Notes: a model not told the origin generated them from the letters alone. A stretch of DNA of 64,000 nt from Candidatus Nanopelagicales bacterium (GCA_018402235.1 JAGYJJ010000002.1:28069-92068), one strand, 5' to 3'; shown: positions 42,119 to 52,150, numbered from the stretch's first letter. Made by a program: numbers and translations.

Positions 42119-43207
42119 TCACCGCAAGCCCGGTGAACGCCCCAATGCCTGTTGGACGAGATCGACCACGAGCTCGGTGTAGCCCACCCCCGACTCCTGC
42201 CACATGCGCGGAAACATCGAGATGGGCGTGAACCCCGGCATCGTATTGAGTTCGCTTACCACCACACCGTCACTGGTGATGAAGAAGTCCACGCGCGCGA
42301 GCCCCTCACAACCTGTTTCAATGAAGCACCGCCTCGCCAACTCTCTGACGGATTCACTGATCGGCGTTGGAATGTTCGCCGGCACAATCAATTCAGCGCC
42401 CTCGGCAACGTACTTGGCGTCGAAGTCATAGAAGTTGAAGCCTTCCTTGACTTTGATCTCAGCGCACACGCTGACATCGATTTCCCCATCACTACGTTGT
42501 CGAAGTCCGCACTCAATCTCTCGCGCATCGGCCATGGCAGTCTCCACGATTACTCGTGGGTCGTGTGCTCGCGCCGCTTCGATGGCGCCCTCGAGTGCAT
42601 CATCTCCGTCGCTAGCCCTATCCACACGGGTGATACCCATAGAAGATCCTGCGCGCGAGGGCTTGACGAACACGACCGATCCGAGCCGATCGATTTCGGC
42701 GAGCACCTTCGCCCGATGGGAGTACCAGGCGCGGGAATCGACATAGACCCAGTCGGGAACAGCAACGCCGGCGGCACGTAGAACCGTCTTGAGTGTGACC
42801 TTGTCCATGCACAATGCAGATGCCAGGACACCGGACCCCACATAGGGCAATCCAGCGAGTTCGAGCAGCCCTTGGACGGTCCCATCTTCACCCCATGGAC
42901 CGTGGAGCACGGGGAAGACGACATCCACCTGCTCCAGCTTCCCGTCGATCAATACCCCGGCTACGGATGGATCACTAGGAATCAGCACATCAGCGGCACC
43001 TGAGTCGACAACCGGCAGCGGCACGGCGCGCAACTGTTCGGGTGATCCGTCGTATCGGACCATCCCGGCGGAAGGCGTTACCGCAATAGGCACAACGTCG
43101 TACCCCGCGTCTGCCAGCGTTTGCCATACGGCCGCCCCGCTGATGCACGAGATCGAGTGCTCGCTGCTGCGTCCACCGAACAGGACGGCCACACGAACCG
43201 GGGACAT
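42119..43207 (-). CDS. ddl: D-alanine--D-alanine ligase
   Basis: 362 aa ATP-grasp enzyme making D-Ala-D-Ala for peptidoglycan. VAVLFGGRSSEHSISCISGAAV, FPVLHGPWGEDGTVQGLLELAGLPYVGSGVLASALCMDK, VVFVKPSRAGSSMGITRV and VDFFITSDGVVVSELNTMPGFTPISMFPRM are all canonical. The D-Ala-specifying Tyr region is conserved, and nothing points to D-lactate. It lies near gpsA, as in mycobacteria. Confidence 0.95.
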   Translation of the reverse strand: MSPVRVAVLFGGRSSEHSISCISGAAVWQTLADAGYDVVPIAVTPSAGMVRYDGSPEQLRAVPLPVVDSGAADVLIPSDPSVAGVLIDGKLEQVDVVFPVLHGPWGEDGTVQGLLELAGLPYVGSGVLASALCMDKVTLKTVLRAAGVAVPDWVYVDSRAWYSHRAKVLAEIDRLGSVVFVKPSRAGSSMGITRVDRASDGDDALEGAIEAARAHDPRVIVETAMADAREIECGLRQRSDGEIDVSVCAEIKVKEGFNFYDFDAKYVAEGAELIVPANIPTPISESVRELARRCFIETGCEGLARVDFFITSDGVVVSELNTMPGFTPISMFPRMWQESGVGYTELVVDLVQQALGRSPGLR

Positions 43208-43263
43208 GGCGGCACGGTAGCGGTCGTGGACCCCGTTCTCGCACGCCCCACTACGGTCCCACC

Positions 43264-44334
43264 ATGGAACGCATCGACCTGTCTACCGTCGCGGTGACCG
43301 CCGGGCGCCCCGCGCGGGTGCCCGATGCCCCGCTGAATACCCCTATCGTGCCCGCTTCATCATTCGTGGCCGGCGGACCAACGGAATACGCGCGCGAAGG
43401 TGGTCCCACCGTGGAGGCCTTCGAATCACTCGTTGCCGGTCTGGAATCGGTGAACCTGCCCCACGCCGCCCAAGCGATCGCCTTCTCCTCAGGCATGGCA
43501 GCCGCCGAGGCCGTCCTCGACCTTGTGCCCCTACACGGTCGGGTCATCGCACCGACCACCACCTACACCGGTGTAGCAGTTCGACTGCGCGAACTGCACG
43601 CCAAAGGGACCATCGAGTTAACGCTCGTCGACGTCACCGAAACCGCACGCATCGGAAGCGAACTCGCGGCAGGTGCCGATCTGCTGTGGTTGGAATCGCC
43701 CACCAATCCGCTGCTAGAAGTAGCAGACCTACCCAGGCTCCTCGCAGCGGCACAGGCGGCCGGCGTGCGTTCGGTAGTGGACAACACGTTCGCCACCCCG
43801 GTGCTGCAACGACCATTGGAAATGGGTGCGGATCTTGTTCTGCACAGCGCCACGAAGGGACTGTCCGGGCACTCGGACCTTTTGATGGGAGTGCTGGTCA
43901 CCAGCAGTACCGAGCTGCTCGAGCAGTTGCATGTGCGCAGAGTGCTACTCGGTGCCGCTCCCAGCCCATTCGATACCTATCTGGCGATCCGGGGCATACG
44001 AACGCTCGCACTACGCGTTGATCGCGCCCGGCACAGCGCTGAATTACTCGCTATTCGACTCGCCGAGATTTCGAGTGTCAGCAACGTTCGTCAGTTCGGC
44101 ACGATGATCTCGATCGAATTGGGCGGTAACGTCGAACTGGCCGAGAAGTTTTGCTCGCGCACAAGCATCTGGGTACACGCCACGAGTTTGGGTGGGGTGG
44201 AGTCATCACTGGAACGACGACGACGCTGGTCCCTGGAATCAGAGCACGTGCCTGAGGATCTCGTGCGGCTGTCCGTGGGAATCGAAGATCCAGAGGATTT
44301 GTGGGCAGACCTTCGTCAGGCCATCGAGGGCTAA
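43264..44334 (+). CDS. Cys/Met metabolism PLP-dependent transsulfuration enzyme
   Basis: 356 aa, slightly short for the cystathionine gamma-synthase/gamma-lyase family (~380). FVAGGPTEYAREGGPTVEAFESLVAGLES, FSSGMAAAEAVLDLV (PLP phosphate), WLESPTNPLLEVADLPRLL and SVVDNTFATPVLQRPLEMGADLVLHSATKGLSGHSDLLMGV (PLP Lys in SATKGLSGHSD) are present, ending RLSVGIEDPEDLWADL. Synthase and lyase cannot be told apart from motifs. It overlaps gpsA by 4 nt convergently. Confidence 0.88.
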   Translation: MERIDLSTVAVTAGRPARVPDAPLNTPIVPASSFVAGGPTEYAREGGPTVEAFESLVAGLESVNLPHAAQAIAFSSGMAAAEAVLDLVPLHGRVIAPTTTYTGVAVRLRELHAKGTIELTLVDVTETARIGSELAAGADLLWLESPTNPLLEVADLPRLLAAAQAAGVRSVVDNTFATPVLQRPLEMGADLVLHSATKGLSGHSDLLMGVLVTSSTELLEQLHVRRVLLGAAPSPFDTYLAIRGIRTLALRVDRARHSAELLAIRLAEISSVSNVRQFGTMISIELGGNVELAEKFCSRTSIWVHATSLGGVESSLERRRRWSLESEHVPEDLVRLSVGIEDPEDLWADLRQAIEG

Positions 44335-45338
44335 CTCAAATCAGACTCAGCCTTGGTGTCGCGCGCCATGAATGCCGCGGCCATCACCGTGGGCGAGTGC
44401 CCATGGTGCAAGACGTTCACCACCTGTTCGGTGATAGGCATCTCGACCCCATGCGCACGCGCCAACTCCAAAATTGGCGTGCAGCTCTTGTAGGCCTCAC
44501 AGGTTTGTCGGGTGATATCGATCGTCTCCTGGACGGTCAGGCCGGAACCGATGTTCTCCCCGAAAGTGCGATTCCTCGATAGCGGCGACTGACAGGTCGC
44601 CACGAGGTCACCAACCCCTGCCAAACCCTGAAAGGTGAGTGGATCGGCACCCAGAGCAACTCCAAGCCGAGCCATTTCCGCCAAGCCGCGGGTGATGAGA
44701 GATGCCTGGGAGTTCTCACCCAGTCCCATACCCACCGCCATGCCGTTGGCCACCGCGATCACGTTTTTGACCGATCCACCGATCTCGGTGCCCACCACAT
44801 CCGCCGTCCAGTAGGGGCGGAAGTAGTTGGTGGTGCACAGGCTCTGCACGCGCATCGCGGTAGCAGCATCCGCGCAGGCCACAGTGGTGGCGGTTGGTTG
44901 TCGTTGAGCGATCTCGCGAGCGAGGTTCGGACCGGAGACGACTGCCACGTTCCCCGGGGCCGTACCCAACACCTGTTCAATGACCTGACTCATGCGCATC
45001 GAGGTTCCGATCTCGATGCCCTTGATGAGCGAGATGATCACAGCAGACGAGGCTATCGAGTCTTGCCACTGCACCAGGTTCGCCCGAACCACCTGCGACG
45101 GCATGGCCAATACCACATACTCGGCGCCCGCCAATGCATCCTCTGCGGACAAGGTGGCCGAAACATTGGGTGGTAACTCAACACCGGGATGATACGTGCG
45201 GTTTTGGTGGAGCGTAGTGATTTGCTCAACGGTCTTGGGATCACGCGACCAGATCGTGACGTCACAGCCAGCGTGTCCGAGCACCATGGCGAAAGCCGTT
45301 CCCCATGAACCCGAACCGAGCACGGCAACGCGTGTCAT
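44331..45338 (-). CDS. gpsA: Glycerol-3-phosphate dehydrogenase [NAD(P)+]
   Basis: 335 aa. VAVLGSGSWGTAFAMVLGHAG (Rossmann), VVLAMPSQVVRANL, LIKGIEIGTSMRMSQVIEQ, VVSGPNLAREIAQRQPTATTVA and GGSVKNVIAVANGMAVGMGLGENSQASLITRGLAEMARLG are the GpsA blocks, including the catalytic Lys in SVKN. Supplies sn-glycerol-3-phosphate for phospholipids. Overlaps plsC by 4 nt, so the two are coupled. Confidence 0.95.
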   Translation of the reverse strand: MTRVAVLGSGSWGTAFAMVLGHAGCDVTIWSRDPKTVEQITTLHQNRTYHPGVELPPNVSATLSAEDALAGAEYVVLAMPSQVVRANLVQWQDSIASSAVIISLIKGIEIGTSMRMSQVIEQVLGTAPGNVAVVSGPNLAREIAQRQPTATTVACADAATAMRVQSLCTTNYFRPYWTADVVGTEIGGSVKNVIAVANGMAVGMGLGENSQASLITRGLAEMARLGVALGADPLTFQGLAGVGDLVATCQSPLSRNRTFGENIGSGLTVQETIDITRQTCEAYKSCTPILELARAHGVEMPITEQVVNVLHHGHSPTVMAAAFMARDTKAESDLS

Positions 45339-46105
45339 GCGGGCACCTCTCCATCATTGGAGCCGCTCGTTCGGCGACGACCCGGGCGATGACGCTCAGC
45401 GGGTGGTTGCTCGTCGCGGATCTCAGCCAACAGAGCCGTCATTGCATCGACGATCCGATTCGTGGCAATCTCAAGCGTCGCTTGGTCCATGGGTAGATCG
45501 GCCAGGTCCGAAAAATCGATGGCCTTTCCCACACGAACGTGCATCGTCTTTCGCGGAAGGATCCGAAGTTCTTTCTTATACGGCCGAATCACATCAATCG
45601 CCCCCCACTGCGCCATCGGGATCACCGGCCGGCCGGTTGCCAGTGCTATTCGTGCGGCGCCGGTCTTGCCCGCCATCGGCCACATATCGGGATCCTTTGT
45701 GATCGTGCCTTCGGGATAGACGACAACGCATTCACCGGCGTTAACTGCAGTGATGGCATCGCGCACTGCTGCCACCGCTTCGCGTGTTTCTCGATAAACA
45801 GGAATCTGACCAGCGCTGCGGATGATCGCGCCGGCAATCGGCACGCGGAAGACAGATTCCTTGGCCAGGAATCTCGGCGGTCGATCGTTGTCCCACAAGG
45901 CATGGGAAATGACCAACGGATCGAACCAGGAAATGTGATTGACAGTGACGATGATGCCGCCATCATCGGTATTCACATTTTCCAAGCCTTGCCAGTCACG
46001 CTTGGTGAAGGCCATCATCAACGGCCACAGCAAGAACACCGCGATGCGATAACCCGGTCCAAGCCGCCACTTGCGGCGCACGCCGGGAACTCGCCTGCCA
46101 GACAC
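45335..46105 (-). CDS. plsC: 1-acyl-sn-glycerol-3-phosphate acyltransferase
   Basis: 256 aa. The acyltransferase HX4D motif is VTVNHISWFDPLVISHAL, with RFLAKESVFRVPIAGAIIRSAGQIPVYR and the VVYPEGTITKDP motif following. A hydrophobic N-terminal segment (YRIAVFLLWPLMMAF) suggests membrane association. Adds the second acyl chain to lysophosphatidate; pairs functionally with gpsA downstream. The C-terminus is low-complexity and Arg-rich. Confidence 0.9.
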   Translation of the reverse strand: MSGRRVPGVRRKWRLGPGYRIAVFLLWPLMMAFTKRDWQGLENVNTDDGGIIVTVNHISWFDPLVISHALWDNDRPPRFLAKESVFRVPIAGAIIRSAGQIPVYRETREAVAAVRDAITAVNAGECVVVYPEGTITKDPDMWPMAGKTGAARIALATGRPVIPMAQWGAIDVIRPYKKELRILPRKTMHVRVGKAIDFSDLADLPMDQATLEIATNRIVDAMTALLAEIRDEQPPAERHRPGRRRTSGSNDGEVPA

Positions 46106-46178
46106 CCCGGCAGGCTAGTGGGTATGGCCCACGACAGGTGGATCCCATCGGTATCTGCTCCTGGACGTCACCCTTGCG

Positions 46179-46913
46179 TTGGCTATGGCGTTCAATGGGC
46201 CAGTGAATGGGCCAGTGAATGGGACAGTGAATGGGACAGTGAATGGGCCAGTGACTGGGACAGTGAACAGTGAAGTGCCGGCGGATCCAGCGTGGACCGC
46301 GATCATCCCCATTCGTTCCTTCTCAGAAGGCAAGACCCGGCTTCAGACACCGGGCGTCCACACCCCCTCGGTGATCGAAGCCTTCGCTCAGGACGTCATC
46401 ACTGCGTGCCTCACGTGTCCACACATTGCCCGAACCCTGGTCGTGTCACCCGACACGAGCGTGTTGAAACTCGCTATAGACCACGGCTGCGAAGTTGTCC
46501 GCCAAGAAAGCCCGGACGGTATCAACGAAGCGATCTCGCTGGCGCGCCACCTGGTAACCGGTCCAGTAATCGCTGTACTCGGTGATACGCCCTGCCTGAC
46601 AGCGGCAGTCCTCACCATGGTGGTCACGAGCGCACAAGAATGCGACGTTTCCTTCGTCGCCGATACGTCGGGGGTCGGATCAACTATGTGGTGCGTCAAA
46701 GAGGACTCCCCCGCCAGATCCCATTTCGGGCATCACTCCCGAGCAGCGCACCGAAATCACGGAGCCGTAGAACTCGGCGTGGGTAACGCCTCACCCGAAT
46801 GGGCGCGCGCTCGGCGCGACGTCGACACCGACATCGATCTGTGGGACGCCAGCCGCTTGGGTCTAGGGTCAGCGAGTTCGCAGCTACTAACCGGCATGGT
46901 TCGGCAGGAATAG
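46179..46913 (+). CDS. cofC: CofC/FbiD-like guanylyltransferase of coenzyme F420 biosynthesis
   Basis: Up to 244 aa. From ~residue 37 it reads PAWTAIIPIRSFSEGKTRLQTPG, then TLVVSPDTSVLKLAIDHGCEVVRQ, GINEAISLARHL and VIAVLGDTPCLTAAVL, the CofC nucleotidyltransferase fold; it ends WDASRLGLGSASSQLL. The expected reaction uses GTP and a 3-carbon phospho-acid (PEP in mycobacterial FbiD). The N-terminal ~28 residues are encoded by 12-bp repeats, so the true start may be GTG 46263 or 46275. Position beside hupB and leuDC matches mycobacterial fbiD. Confidence 0.8.
   Translation: MAMAFNGPVNGPVNGTVNGTVNGPVTGTVNSEVPADPAWTAIIPIRSFSEGKTRLQTPGVHTPSVIEAFAQDVITACLTCPHIARTLVVSPDTSVLKLAIDHGCEVVRQESPDGINEAISLARHLVTGPVIAVLGDTPCLTAAVLTMVVTSAQECDVSFVADTSGVGSTMWCVKEDSPARSHFGHHSRAAHRNHGAVELGVGNASPEWARARRDVDTDIDLWDASRLGLGSASSQLLTGMVRQE
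46194..46277 (+). repeat. 12-bp tandem repeats at the 5' end of cofC
   Basis: Six units of AATGGGMCAGTG (46194-46265: CCA, CCA, ACA, ACA, CCA, then ACTGGGACAGTG), followed by a degenerate AACAGTGAAGTG. Each unit is four codons (NGPV/NGTV) and contains an in-frame GTG, so any unit could supply a start codon. Unit gain or loss would keep the frame. Confidence 0.9.
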
Positions 46914-46966
46914 AAAGTCCGGGGATCACCGAAGCGATCCCCGGACACAGATGACGGGGGAAGTCT

Positions 46967-47389
46967 CTAGCGACGCGTCGTCTTCTTCACAGCCTTCTTG
47001 GCCGTCTTCTTGGCGGCAGCTTTCTTCGGAGCAGCCTTCTTGGCGGCAGCCTTCTTCGGAGCGGCCTTCTTGGCGGTCTTCTTCGCCGGCTTGCTCGGCT
47101 CGGTGACCTTCTTTGCACCCGAAACGATGCCCTTGAACTCCGCGCCAGCGCGGAACTTGGGCAGCTTCGTTGCCTTGATCTTCACCGTTTCGCCGGTCCG
47201 CGGATTGCGGCCCAGGCGCGCCTTGCGAGCAGCCGCCTCGAAAACACCAAAACCGCTGATGGCGACCTTCTCGCCCTTCGCAACGGCCTTCTTGGTTTCG
47301 TGGATGAAGGCGTCGACGATGTCGGTCACGTCCTTCTTGCTGTGACCCAAACGGTCGGAAACGCTATCGATTAGATCTGCTTTGTTCAC
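46967..47389 (-). CDS. hupB: HU-family DNA-binding protein with Lys/Ala-rich tail
   Basis: 140 aa. Residues 1-90 are HU (MNKADLIDSVSDRLGHSKKDVTDIVDAFI..ISGFGVFEAAARKARLGRNPRTGETVKIKATKLPKFRAGAEFKGIV). Residues ~95-140 are a KKAAPKKAAAKK-type tail as in mycobacterial HupB, binding DNA nonspecifically. GGAGGGG precedes the GTG start by ~9 nt. A minus-strand TATAAC at about 47500-47505 is a candidate -10. Confidence 0.95.
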   Translation of the reverse strand: MNKADLIDSVSDRLGHSKKDVTDIVDAFIHETKKAVAKGEKVAISGFGVFEAAARKARLGRNPRTGETVKIKATKLPKFRAGAEFKGIVSGAKKVTEPSKPAKKTAKKAAPKKAAAKKAAPKKAAAKKTAKKAVKKTTRR

Positions 47390-47571
47390 GAGTGGTACCC
47401 CTCCGGAGGGTTTAACGAGATCGACCGGGCGGTCGACACTTCGAATCTAGTGTGCTGTCCACCACTTCGCTCTCCGGCGCGCCGGTGATTTCTGTTGCGT
47501 TATAAGGGATTTGCGTCACATCCGACTGGGTATGCGTGCAGAGGTGACGCGCAGAGGTGAATAGTGAGTTA
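47390..47571 (-). promoter_or_regulatory. hupB promoter region (182 nt)
   Basis: No gene seen. Holds the hupB ribosome-binding site and a TTATAAC -10-like element on the minus strand. An inverted pair GCGTCAC (about 47512-47518) / GTGACGC (about 47542-47548) brackets it upstream and could be an operator. No clear terminator follows leuD. Confidence 0.35.
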
Positions 47572-48159
47572 CTACTGCGTGACGGGCTTGAATGCCGGTC
47601 GAGAACCTTCAAAATCAGTGATCGCCTCGGCGTACTGCAAGGTGATGCCGATATCGTCCAGTCCCTCCAGCAGCCGCCAGCGGACGTAGTCGTCTACCTC
47701 GAATTCCGCAACGAGGTTGCCTGCAGCCACGGTGCGGGCCTCGAGATCCACCGTGACCTCGGTACCCGGATCGGCCTCGACCATGTCCCACAACTGCTCA
47801 ATGACCTCTTGGGGGACTTGACCGGTCAGCAGACCACCTTTTCCTGAATTGCCACGGAAGATATCCGCGAAGCGCGAGGACAGGACAACGCGGAAGCCGT
47901 AGTTCTGCAGCGCCCATACAGCGTGTTCGCGGGAGGAGCCCGTGCCAAAATCGGGGCCTGCGATGAGCACGCTCACGCCCTGGTACTGCGGCTGGTTGAG
48001 AACAAAATCCGGGTCCTTGCGCCAGGCCGAGAACAGTCCGTCTTCAAAGCCATCGCGGGTGATCCGCTTCAAGTACTCCGCGGGGATGATCTGATCGGTA
48101 TCGACATTGCTGCGTCGCAGCGGTGCTGCAGTTCCGACATGACGGGTGAACGCTTCCAC
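47572..48159 (-). CDS. leuD: 3-isopropylmalate dehydratase small subunit
   Basis: 195 aa from GTG 48159, with AAGGAG 6 nt upstream; the longer ORF start lies in leu[32 protein letters not shown] and [47 protein letters not shown] are canonical swivel-domain motifs. With LeuC it isomerises 2- to 3-isopropylmalate; in organisms with CimA the same pair isomerises citramalate. It starts 11 nt after leuC. Confidence 0.96.
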   Translation of the reverse strand: MEAFTRHVGTAAPLRRSNVDTDQIIPAEYLKRITRDGFEDGLFSAWRKDPDFVLNQPQYQGVSVLIAGPDFGTGSSREHAVWALQNYGFRVVLSSRFADIFRGNSGKGGLLTGQVPQEVIEQLWDMVEADPGTEVTVDLEARTVAAGNLVAEFEVDDYVRWRLLEGLDDIGITLQYAEAITDFEGSRPAFKPVTQ

Positions 48160-48169
48160 GAACTGCTCC

Positions 48170-49570
48170 TTAATCCAGATCCGCTGGCGACGACAAGTGG
48201 CCGGTAATGGCGGTGGCGGCGGCGACTGCCGGAGACACAAGGTGCGTTCGACCACCGGGGCCCTGTCGGCCCTCGAAGTTGCGATTAGAAGTTGATGCGC
48301 TGCGCTCTCCTGGCGTGAGCTTGTCCGGATTCATACCCAAGCACATAGAGCAGCCAGCACCGCGCCACTCTGCGCCAGCATCCAAGAAGATCGTGTCGAG
48401 ACCCTCGGATTCGGCTTGCAAACGCACGCGCGCCGAGCCGGGTACCACCAACAGGCGCAATCCGTTGGCAATGGTTCGTTCGCGCAAAATATCCGCCGCC
48501 ACCCGCAGATCCTCGATTCGCCCATTGGTGCACGAACCGATGAACACGGTGTCGATCGCGATATCGCGAAGCGGGGTGCCCGGCGTGAGGTCCATGTACT
48601 CGAGCGCACGTTCGATCGCGACCCGATCGACGTCGTCGCTGGCGTCGTCGGGAGAAGGCACCGACGCGCTTAGCGGCAGACCTTGACCCGGATTGGTACC
48701 CCACGTAACAAAGGGTGAGAGCGTAGCGGCGTCGAGAGTTACTTCAGCATCGAAGATGGCATCGGAGTCGGTGAACAGCGTGCGCCAATACGCCACTGCT
48801 GCATCCCACTCATCACCCGTGGGCGCATGGTCGCGACCCTTGACGTACTCGAATGTGGTCTCGTCTGGTGCAACCATGCCCGCACGCGCGCCCGCCTCGA
48901 TGGACATATTGCAGATGGTCATACGACCTTCCATGGAAAGCGCCCGAATCGCTGAGCCGCGGTACTCCAGAACGTAACCCTGGCCACCTCCGGTGCCGAT
49001 CTTGGCAATCACGGCCAAGATGATGTCCTTCGCGGAAACGCCGTCGGGAAGGTCTCCATCTACGTTGATAGCCATCGTCTTGAACGGCTTGAGCGGCAGG
49101 GTTTGGGTGGCGAGCACGTGCTCGACCTCGCTGGTGCCAATACCAAAAGCGAGCGCCCCAAAAGCGCCGTGGGTGCTGGTATGCGAATCCCCGCACACGA
49201 TGGTCATGCCTGGCTGAGTAAGACCCAACTGCGGTCCTACTACGTGCACGATCCCCTGCTCGATGTTTCCCAGTGAGTACAACGGGACTCCGAAATCTGC
49301 GCAGTTCTTGCGCAGGGCTTCCACCTGCGCCCGAGACACCGGATCGGCAATGGGCTTGTCCACATCGATGGTCGGGATGTTGTGGTCTTCGGTGGCGAGG
49401 GTCAAGTCCGGACGACGGACGGGACGGCCGGCTGCGCGCAGACCGTCGAAGGCCTGCGGGCTGGTCACCTCGTGGACAAGGTGCAGGTCGATGTAGAGCA
49501 GATCCGGCTCACCATCGGCCTGCCGAACTACATGGTCCTGCCAAAGTTTTTCGGCCAGGGTGCGTCCCAC
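48170..49570 (-). CDS. leuC: 3-isopropylmalate dehydratase large subunit
   Basis: 466 aa from GTG 49570 ([14 protein letters not shown]), with GGAGG 5 nt upstream; the longer ORF reads through tRNA-Glu and is rejected. Cluster ligands are in [17 protein letters not shown] and [46 protein letters not shown] is the aconitase-family signature. A minus-strand TTAGACT at about 49613-49620 is a possible -10, giving a short leader without an obvious leader peptide. Confidence 0.96.
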   Translation of the reverse strand: MGRTLAEKLWQDHVVRQADGEPDLLYIDLHLVHEVTSPQAFDGLRAAGRPVRRPDLTLATEDHNIPTIDVDKPIADPVSRAQVEALRKNCADFGVPLYSLGNIEQGIVHVVGPQLGLTQPGMTIVCGDSHTSTHGAFGALAFGIGTSEVEHVLATQTLPLKPFKTMAINVDGDLPDGVSAKDIILAVIAKIGTGGGQGYVLEYRGSAIRALSMEGRMTICNMSIEAGARAGMVAPDETTFEYVKGRDHAPTGDEWDAAVAYWRTLFTDSDAIFDAEVTLDAATLSPFVTWGTNPGQGLPLSASVPSPDDASDDVDRVAIERALEYMDLTPGTPLRDIAIDTVFIGSCTNGRIEDLRVAADILRERTIANGLRLLVVPGSARVRLQAESEGLDTIFLDAGAEWRGAGCSMCLGMNPDKLTPGERSASTSNRNFEGRQGPGGRTHLVSPAVAAATAITGHLSSPADLD

Positions 49571-49632
49571 GAAATCCTCCACCGATTGACACCACGAACG
49601 GACAACAAAGGAAAGTCTAAGGATCAAGTACA

Positions 49633-49658
49633 AGGGCCCTCCCTGCAGGGAGGGCCCT
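49633..49658 (-). terminator. Hairpin after tRNA-Glu (26-nt perfect palindrome)
   Basis: AGGGCCCTCCCTGCAGGGAGGGCCCT is its own reverse complement: 11-bp arms and a TGCA loop. It lies 2 nt beyond the 3' end of tRNA-Glu and before the leuC promoter. The following T-tract is poor (TTGTACTTG), so it may terminate only partly or act as a processing or stability element. Confidence 0.6.
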
Positions 49659-49660
49659 CG

Positions 49661-49733
49661 TAGCCCCGACGGGATTCGAACCCGCGCTACCGCCTTGAGA
49701 GGGCGGCGTGCTAGGCCACTACACAACGGGGCC
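49661..49733 (-). tRNA. tRNA-Glu (anticodon CTC)
   Basis: 73 nt. Acceptor GGCCCCG/CGGGGCT pairs (one G-U), D arm GTG..CAC, anticodon stem CCGCC/GGCGG with loop CTCTCAA (anticodon CTC), T arm GCGGG-TTCGAAT-CCCGT. Discriminator A, no encoded CCA. Lies downstream of tRNA-Gln and gltX on the same strand. Confidence 0.97.
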
Positions 49734-49766
49734 TTGCGTTACTCCACCGGTGCTGGCGCACCGTCG

Positions 49767-49838
49767 CTGGGGTACCAGGACTCGAACCTAGACTAACTGG
49801 GCCAGAACCAGTCGGGCTGCCAATTACCCCATACCCCA
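49767..49838 (-). tRNA. tRNA-Gln (anticodon CTG)
   Basis: 72 nt. Acceptor TGGGGTA/TACCCCA is fully paired, anticodon stem ACTGG/CCAGT with loop TTCTGGC (anticodon CTG), T arm with GGTTCGAGTCC. Discriminator G, no encoded CCA. Between gltX and tRNA-Glu; in Actinobacteria this tRNA is usually charged by GltX with Glu and then amidated by GatCAB. Confidence 0.97.
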
Positions 49839-49857
49839 TGGGACCGCACAAGTGTAG

Positions 49858-51327
49858 TCATGCACCGCGCAGCGCAGCGATCCGGGCGAGGGAAGTGTCC
49901 GGGCCCAGCAGGTCCATCGACTCAAACAGCGGTGGTGAAACCCGCCTACCGGTCACGGCCAGACGAACCGGACCGAATGCCACTTTCGGCTTCAGTCCCA
50001 AGCCATCGATCAGCGCAGCACGCAAAGCTGCCTCGATGGACTCCGTCGACCAATCGGATAGTTCCGACAGCGCTTCATGAGCAGCCCCCAGCACCTGAAC
50101 GGCCTCCTCGCCCATGATCTTCGCTGCGTCGTCGGGGTCCACCACAACCTCATCGACAAACAGGAATCCGACCATGCCGCTGGCCTGACCCAAGGTCTCC
50201 ATCCGCTCGGAGATGAGGGGAACCACGGCGCGCACCAGATCCACCTGCGCCGGTGAGGGCGGATCGGACACCACACCATCGCGCACCAGATACGGCAGCA
50301 GCCGATCGACCAATTCCTGCGCCCCCAGGCTGCGAATCCAATCGCCATTAATCGCCGTGCACTTCTTTAGGTCAAAGCGCGCCGGATTCGGGTTGACCCG
50401 CTCGAGTGTGAACGACTCTGCCATCTGCTGCTTGCTGAAGAATTCAACATCCCCGCCCGGCGACCACCCGAGCAACGCGAGGTAGTTCACAAGACCCTCG
50501 GGCAGGTATCCCTCATCCCGGTACATCTGCAATGACGACTCCGGGTCCCTCTTGGACAGTTTCTTGTTGCCCTCGCCCATCACGTACGGCAAGTGGCCGA
50601 ACTGCGGCACTGGGCCGGCGAATGCGTCGATCTCGATCATCGCCTCATACAGAGCAATCTGCCGGGGCGTAGAAGAGAGCAGATCCTCACCTCGCAACAC
50701 GTGCGTGATGTGCATTGCGGCATCGTCCACCGGGTTTACCAACGTGTACAGCGGTTCGCCGTTGGCACGTTGCAGCACATAGTCCGGAACCTGGCCGGCT
50801 GCAAACGTGATGTCGCCTCGGATGAGGTCGTTCCAGGTGAAATCGCGGTCGGGCATTCGAAAGCGCACCACGGCCTCACGACCCTCCGCTGTGAAGATCG
50901 CGCGCTGCTCTGCGCTCAGATCACGGCAATGACCGTCGTATCCCGGGGCACGCTTTTCCGCCATCGCTTGCTTGCGACGCACCTCAAGTTCCTCGGGGCT
51001 GCAAAAACACTCGTAGGCATGACCGGATTCCAGGAGCCGTTGCACCATCGCGGAGTAGTTCTCTCGACGTTCCGATTGACGGTAAGGCCCATACGGCCCA
51101 CCAACCTCCGGACCTTCATCCCAATCCAAACCGAGCCACCGCAACGCAGCCAGCAGCGCGTCGTATGACTCCTCGCTATCGCGCGCGGAATCGGTGTCCT
51201 CGATCCGAAAGACGAAAGTGCCCCCGGTGTGCCGGGCGAACGCCCAGTTGAACAACGCCGTGCGCACCATTCCTACGTGGGGATTGCCGGTGGGCGACGG
51301 GCAGAAGCGAACGCGGACGTCGCTCAC
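49858..51327 (-). CDS. gltX: Glutamyl-tRNA synthetase
   Basis: 489 aa class I synthetase. [28 protein letters not shown] holds the HIGH equivalent (PHVG), [20 protein letters not shown] follows, and KMSKS appears as [18 protein letters not shown]-terminal anticodon-binding helical domain is present. No GlnRS gene is seen in this window; the enzyme may be non-discriminating, charging tRNA-Gln too. Its start overlaps the upstream FAH gene (GTGA), and tRNA-Gln and tRNA-Glu follow it. Confidence 0.96.
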   Translation of the reverse strand: MSDVRVRFCPSPTGNPHVGMVRTALFNWAFARHTGGTFVFRIEDTDSARDSEESYDALLAALRWLGLDWDEGPEVGGPYGPYRQSERRENYSAMVQRLLESGHAYECFCSPEELEVRRKQAMAEKRAPGYDGHCRDLSAEQRAIFTAEGREAVVRFRMPDRDFTWNDLIRGDITFAAGQVPDYVLQRANGEPLYTLVNPVDDAAMHITHVLRGEDLLSSTPRQIALYEAMIEIDAFAGPVPQFGHLPYVMGEGNKKLSKRDPESSLQMYRDEGYLPEGLVNYLALLGWSPGGDVEFFSKQQMAESFTLERVNPNPARFDLKKCTAINGDWIRSLGAQELVDRLLPYLVRDGVVSDPPSPAQVDLVRAVVPLISERMETLGQASGMVGFLFVDEVVVDPDDAAKIMGEEAVQVLGAAHEALSELSDWSTESIEAALRAALIDGLGLKPKVAFGPVRLAVTGRRVSPPLFESMDLLGPDTSLARIAALRGA

Positions 51328-52118
51328 GGGGCTTCACTCCTTACTGGATTGGTCAAGGTTCCGATGCCCGAGATCTGCACGCCCACCGAATCACCACGGT
51401 GCAGCGGTCCAACACCTTCGGGAGTACCCGTCAAGATGACATCGCCGGGGAGCAAGGTCATGCAGGAACTGATGTAAGCGACCAGCGCACCTACCCCGTG
51501 CACCATCGCATCGATACCCGAACGCTGACGCACCTCACCGTTCACGCGAACTGTGACGTCGGCATCCTCGGCGCGCAGCTCAGTTTGAATCCACGGGCCA
51601 AGAGGACAGAAAGTGTCAAAGCCCTTGGCGCGCGTCCATTGCCCATCGGACTTTTGCAGATCGCGCGCAGTGACGTCGTTGGCGCAGGTGTAGCCGAAGA
51701 TCACCTCACCCACCCGCTCGACCGGGACGTCCTTGCACATCCGTCCGATCACCACCGCGAGTTCACCCTCGTGGTCTACACGCTCAGATTGCCACGGTAG
51801 ATCGATCGGATCACCGGGACCGATCACCGAGGTACTGGGCTTGAGAAACAGCAGCGGCTCACTGGGCACTTCACTGTCCATCTCGGCTGCATGGGCGCGG
51901 TAGTTCTTACCAACGCACACCACCTTCGACGGCAGCACCGGAGCCAGGAGGCGGATATCGGCCGCCTTCAGGACGCTGCCCTCAGGTCGGATCTCCACGA
52001 ACGGGTGGCCGGCCATCGGCGCAACGATGGTGTCCTCGGTGATCTCATCATCGTCGCCGAGGCCATCGAGGGCCCCGTACCAAATGTCATCACCCGCAGC
52101 GAACCGGCAGATCAGCAC
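51324..52118 (-). CDS. Fumarylacetoacetate hydrolase family protein
   Basis: 264 aa. [88 protein letters not shown] and [22 protein letters not shown] are the FAH-fold metal and substrate blocks. Members hydrolyse or decarboxylate oxo-acids (e.g. oxaloacetate, acylpyruvates); the substrate cannot be told. FAH next to gltX is a conserved actinobacterial arrangement. Confidence 0.93.
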   Translation of the reverse strand: MLICRFAAGDDIWYGALDGLGDDDEITEDTIVAPMAGHPFVEIRPEGSVLKAADIRLLAPVLPSKVVCVGKNYRAHAAEMDSEVPSEPLLFLKPSTSVIGPGDPIDLPWQSERVDHEGELAVVIGRMCKDVPVERVGEVIFGYTCANDVTARDLQKSDGQWTRAKGFDTFCPLGPWIQTELRAEDADVTVRVNGEVRQRSGIDAMVHGVGALVAYISSCMTLLPGDVILTGTPEGVGPLHRGDSVGVQISGIGTLTNPVRSEAP

Positions 52119-52150
52119 CGTTCCACCCTAGTTGTTCTCCCTAGTGAGGC

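Noticed and set aside
46115-46333. Minus-strand 72-aa ORF with TGPFTVPFT repeats
   Set aside because: Antisense reading of the 12-bp cofC repeats; the plus-strand frame continues into a recognised enzyme.
48170-49726. 518-aa version of LeuC
   Set aside because: The first 52 codons read through tRNA-Glu and its hairpin; GTG 49570 with GGAGG is the proper start.
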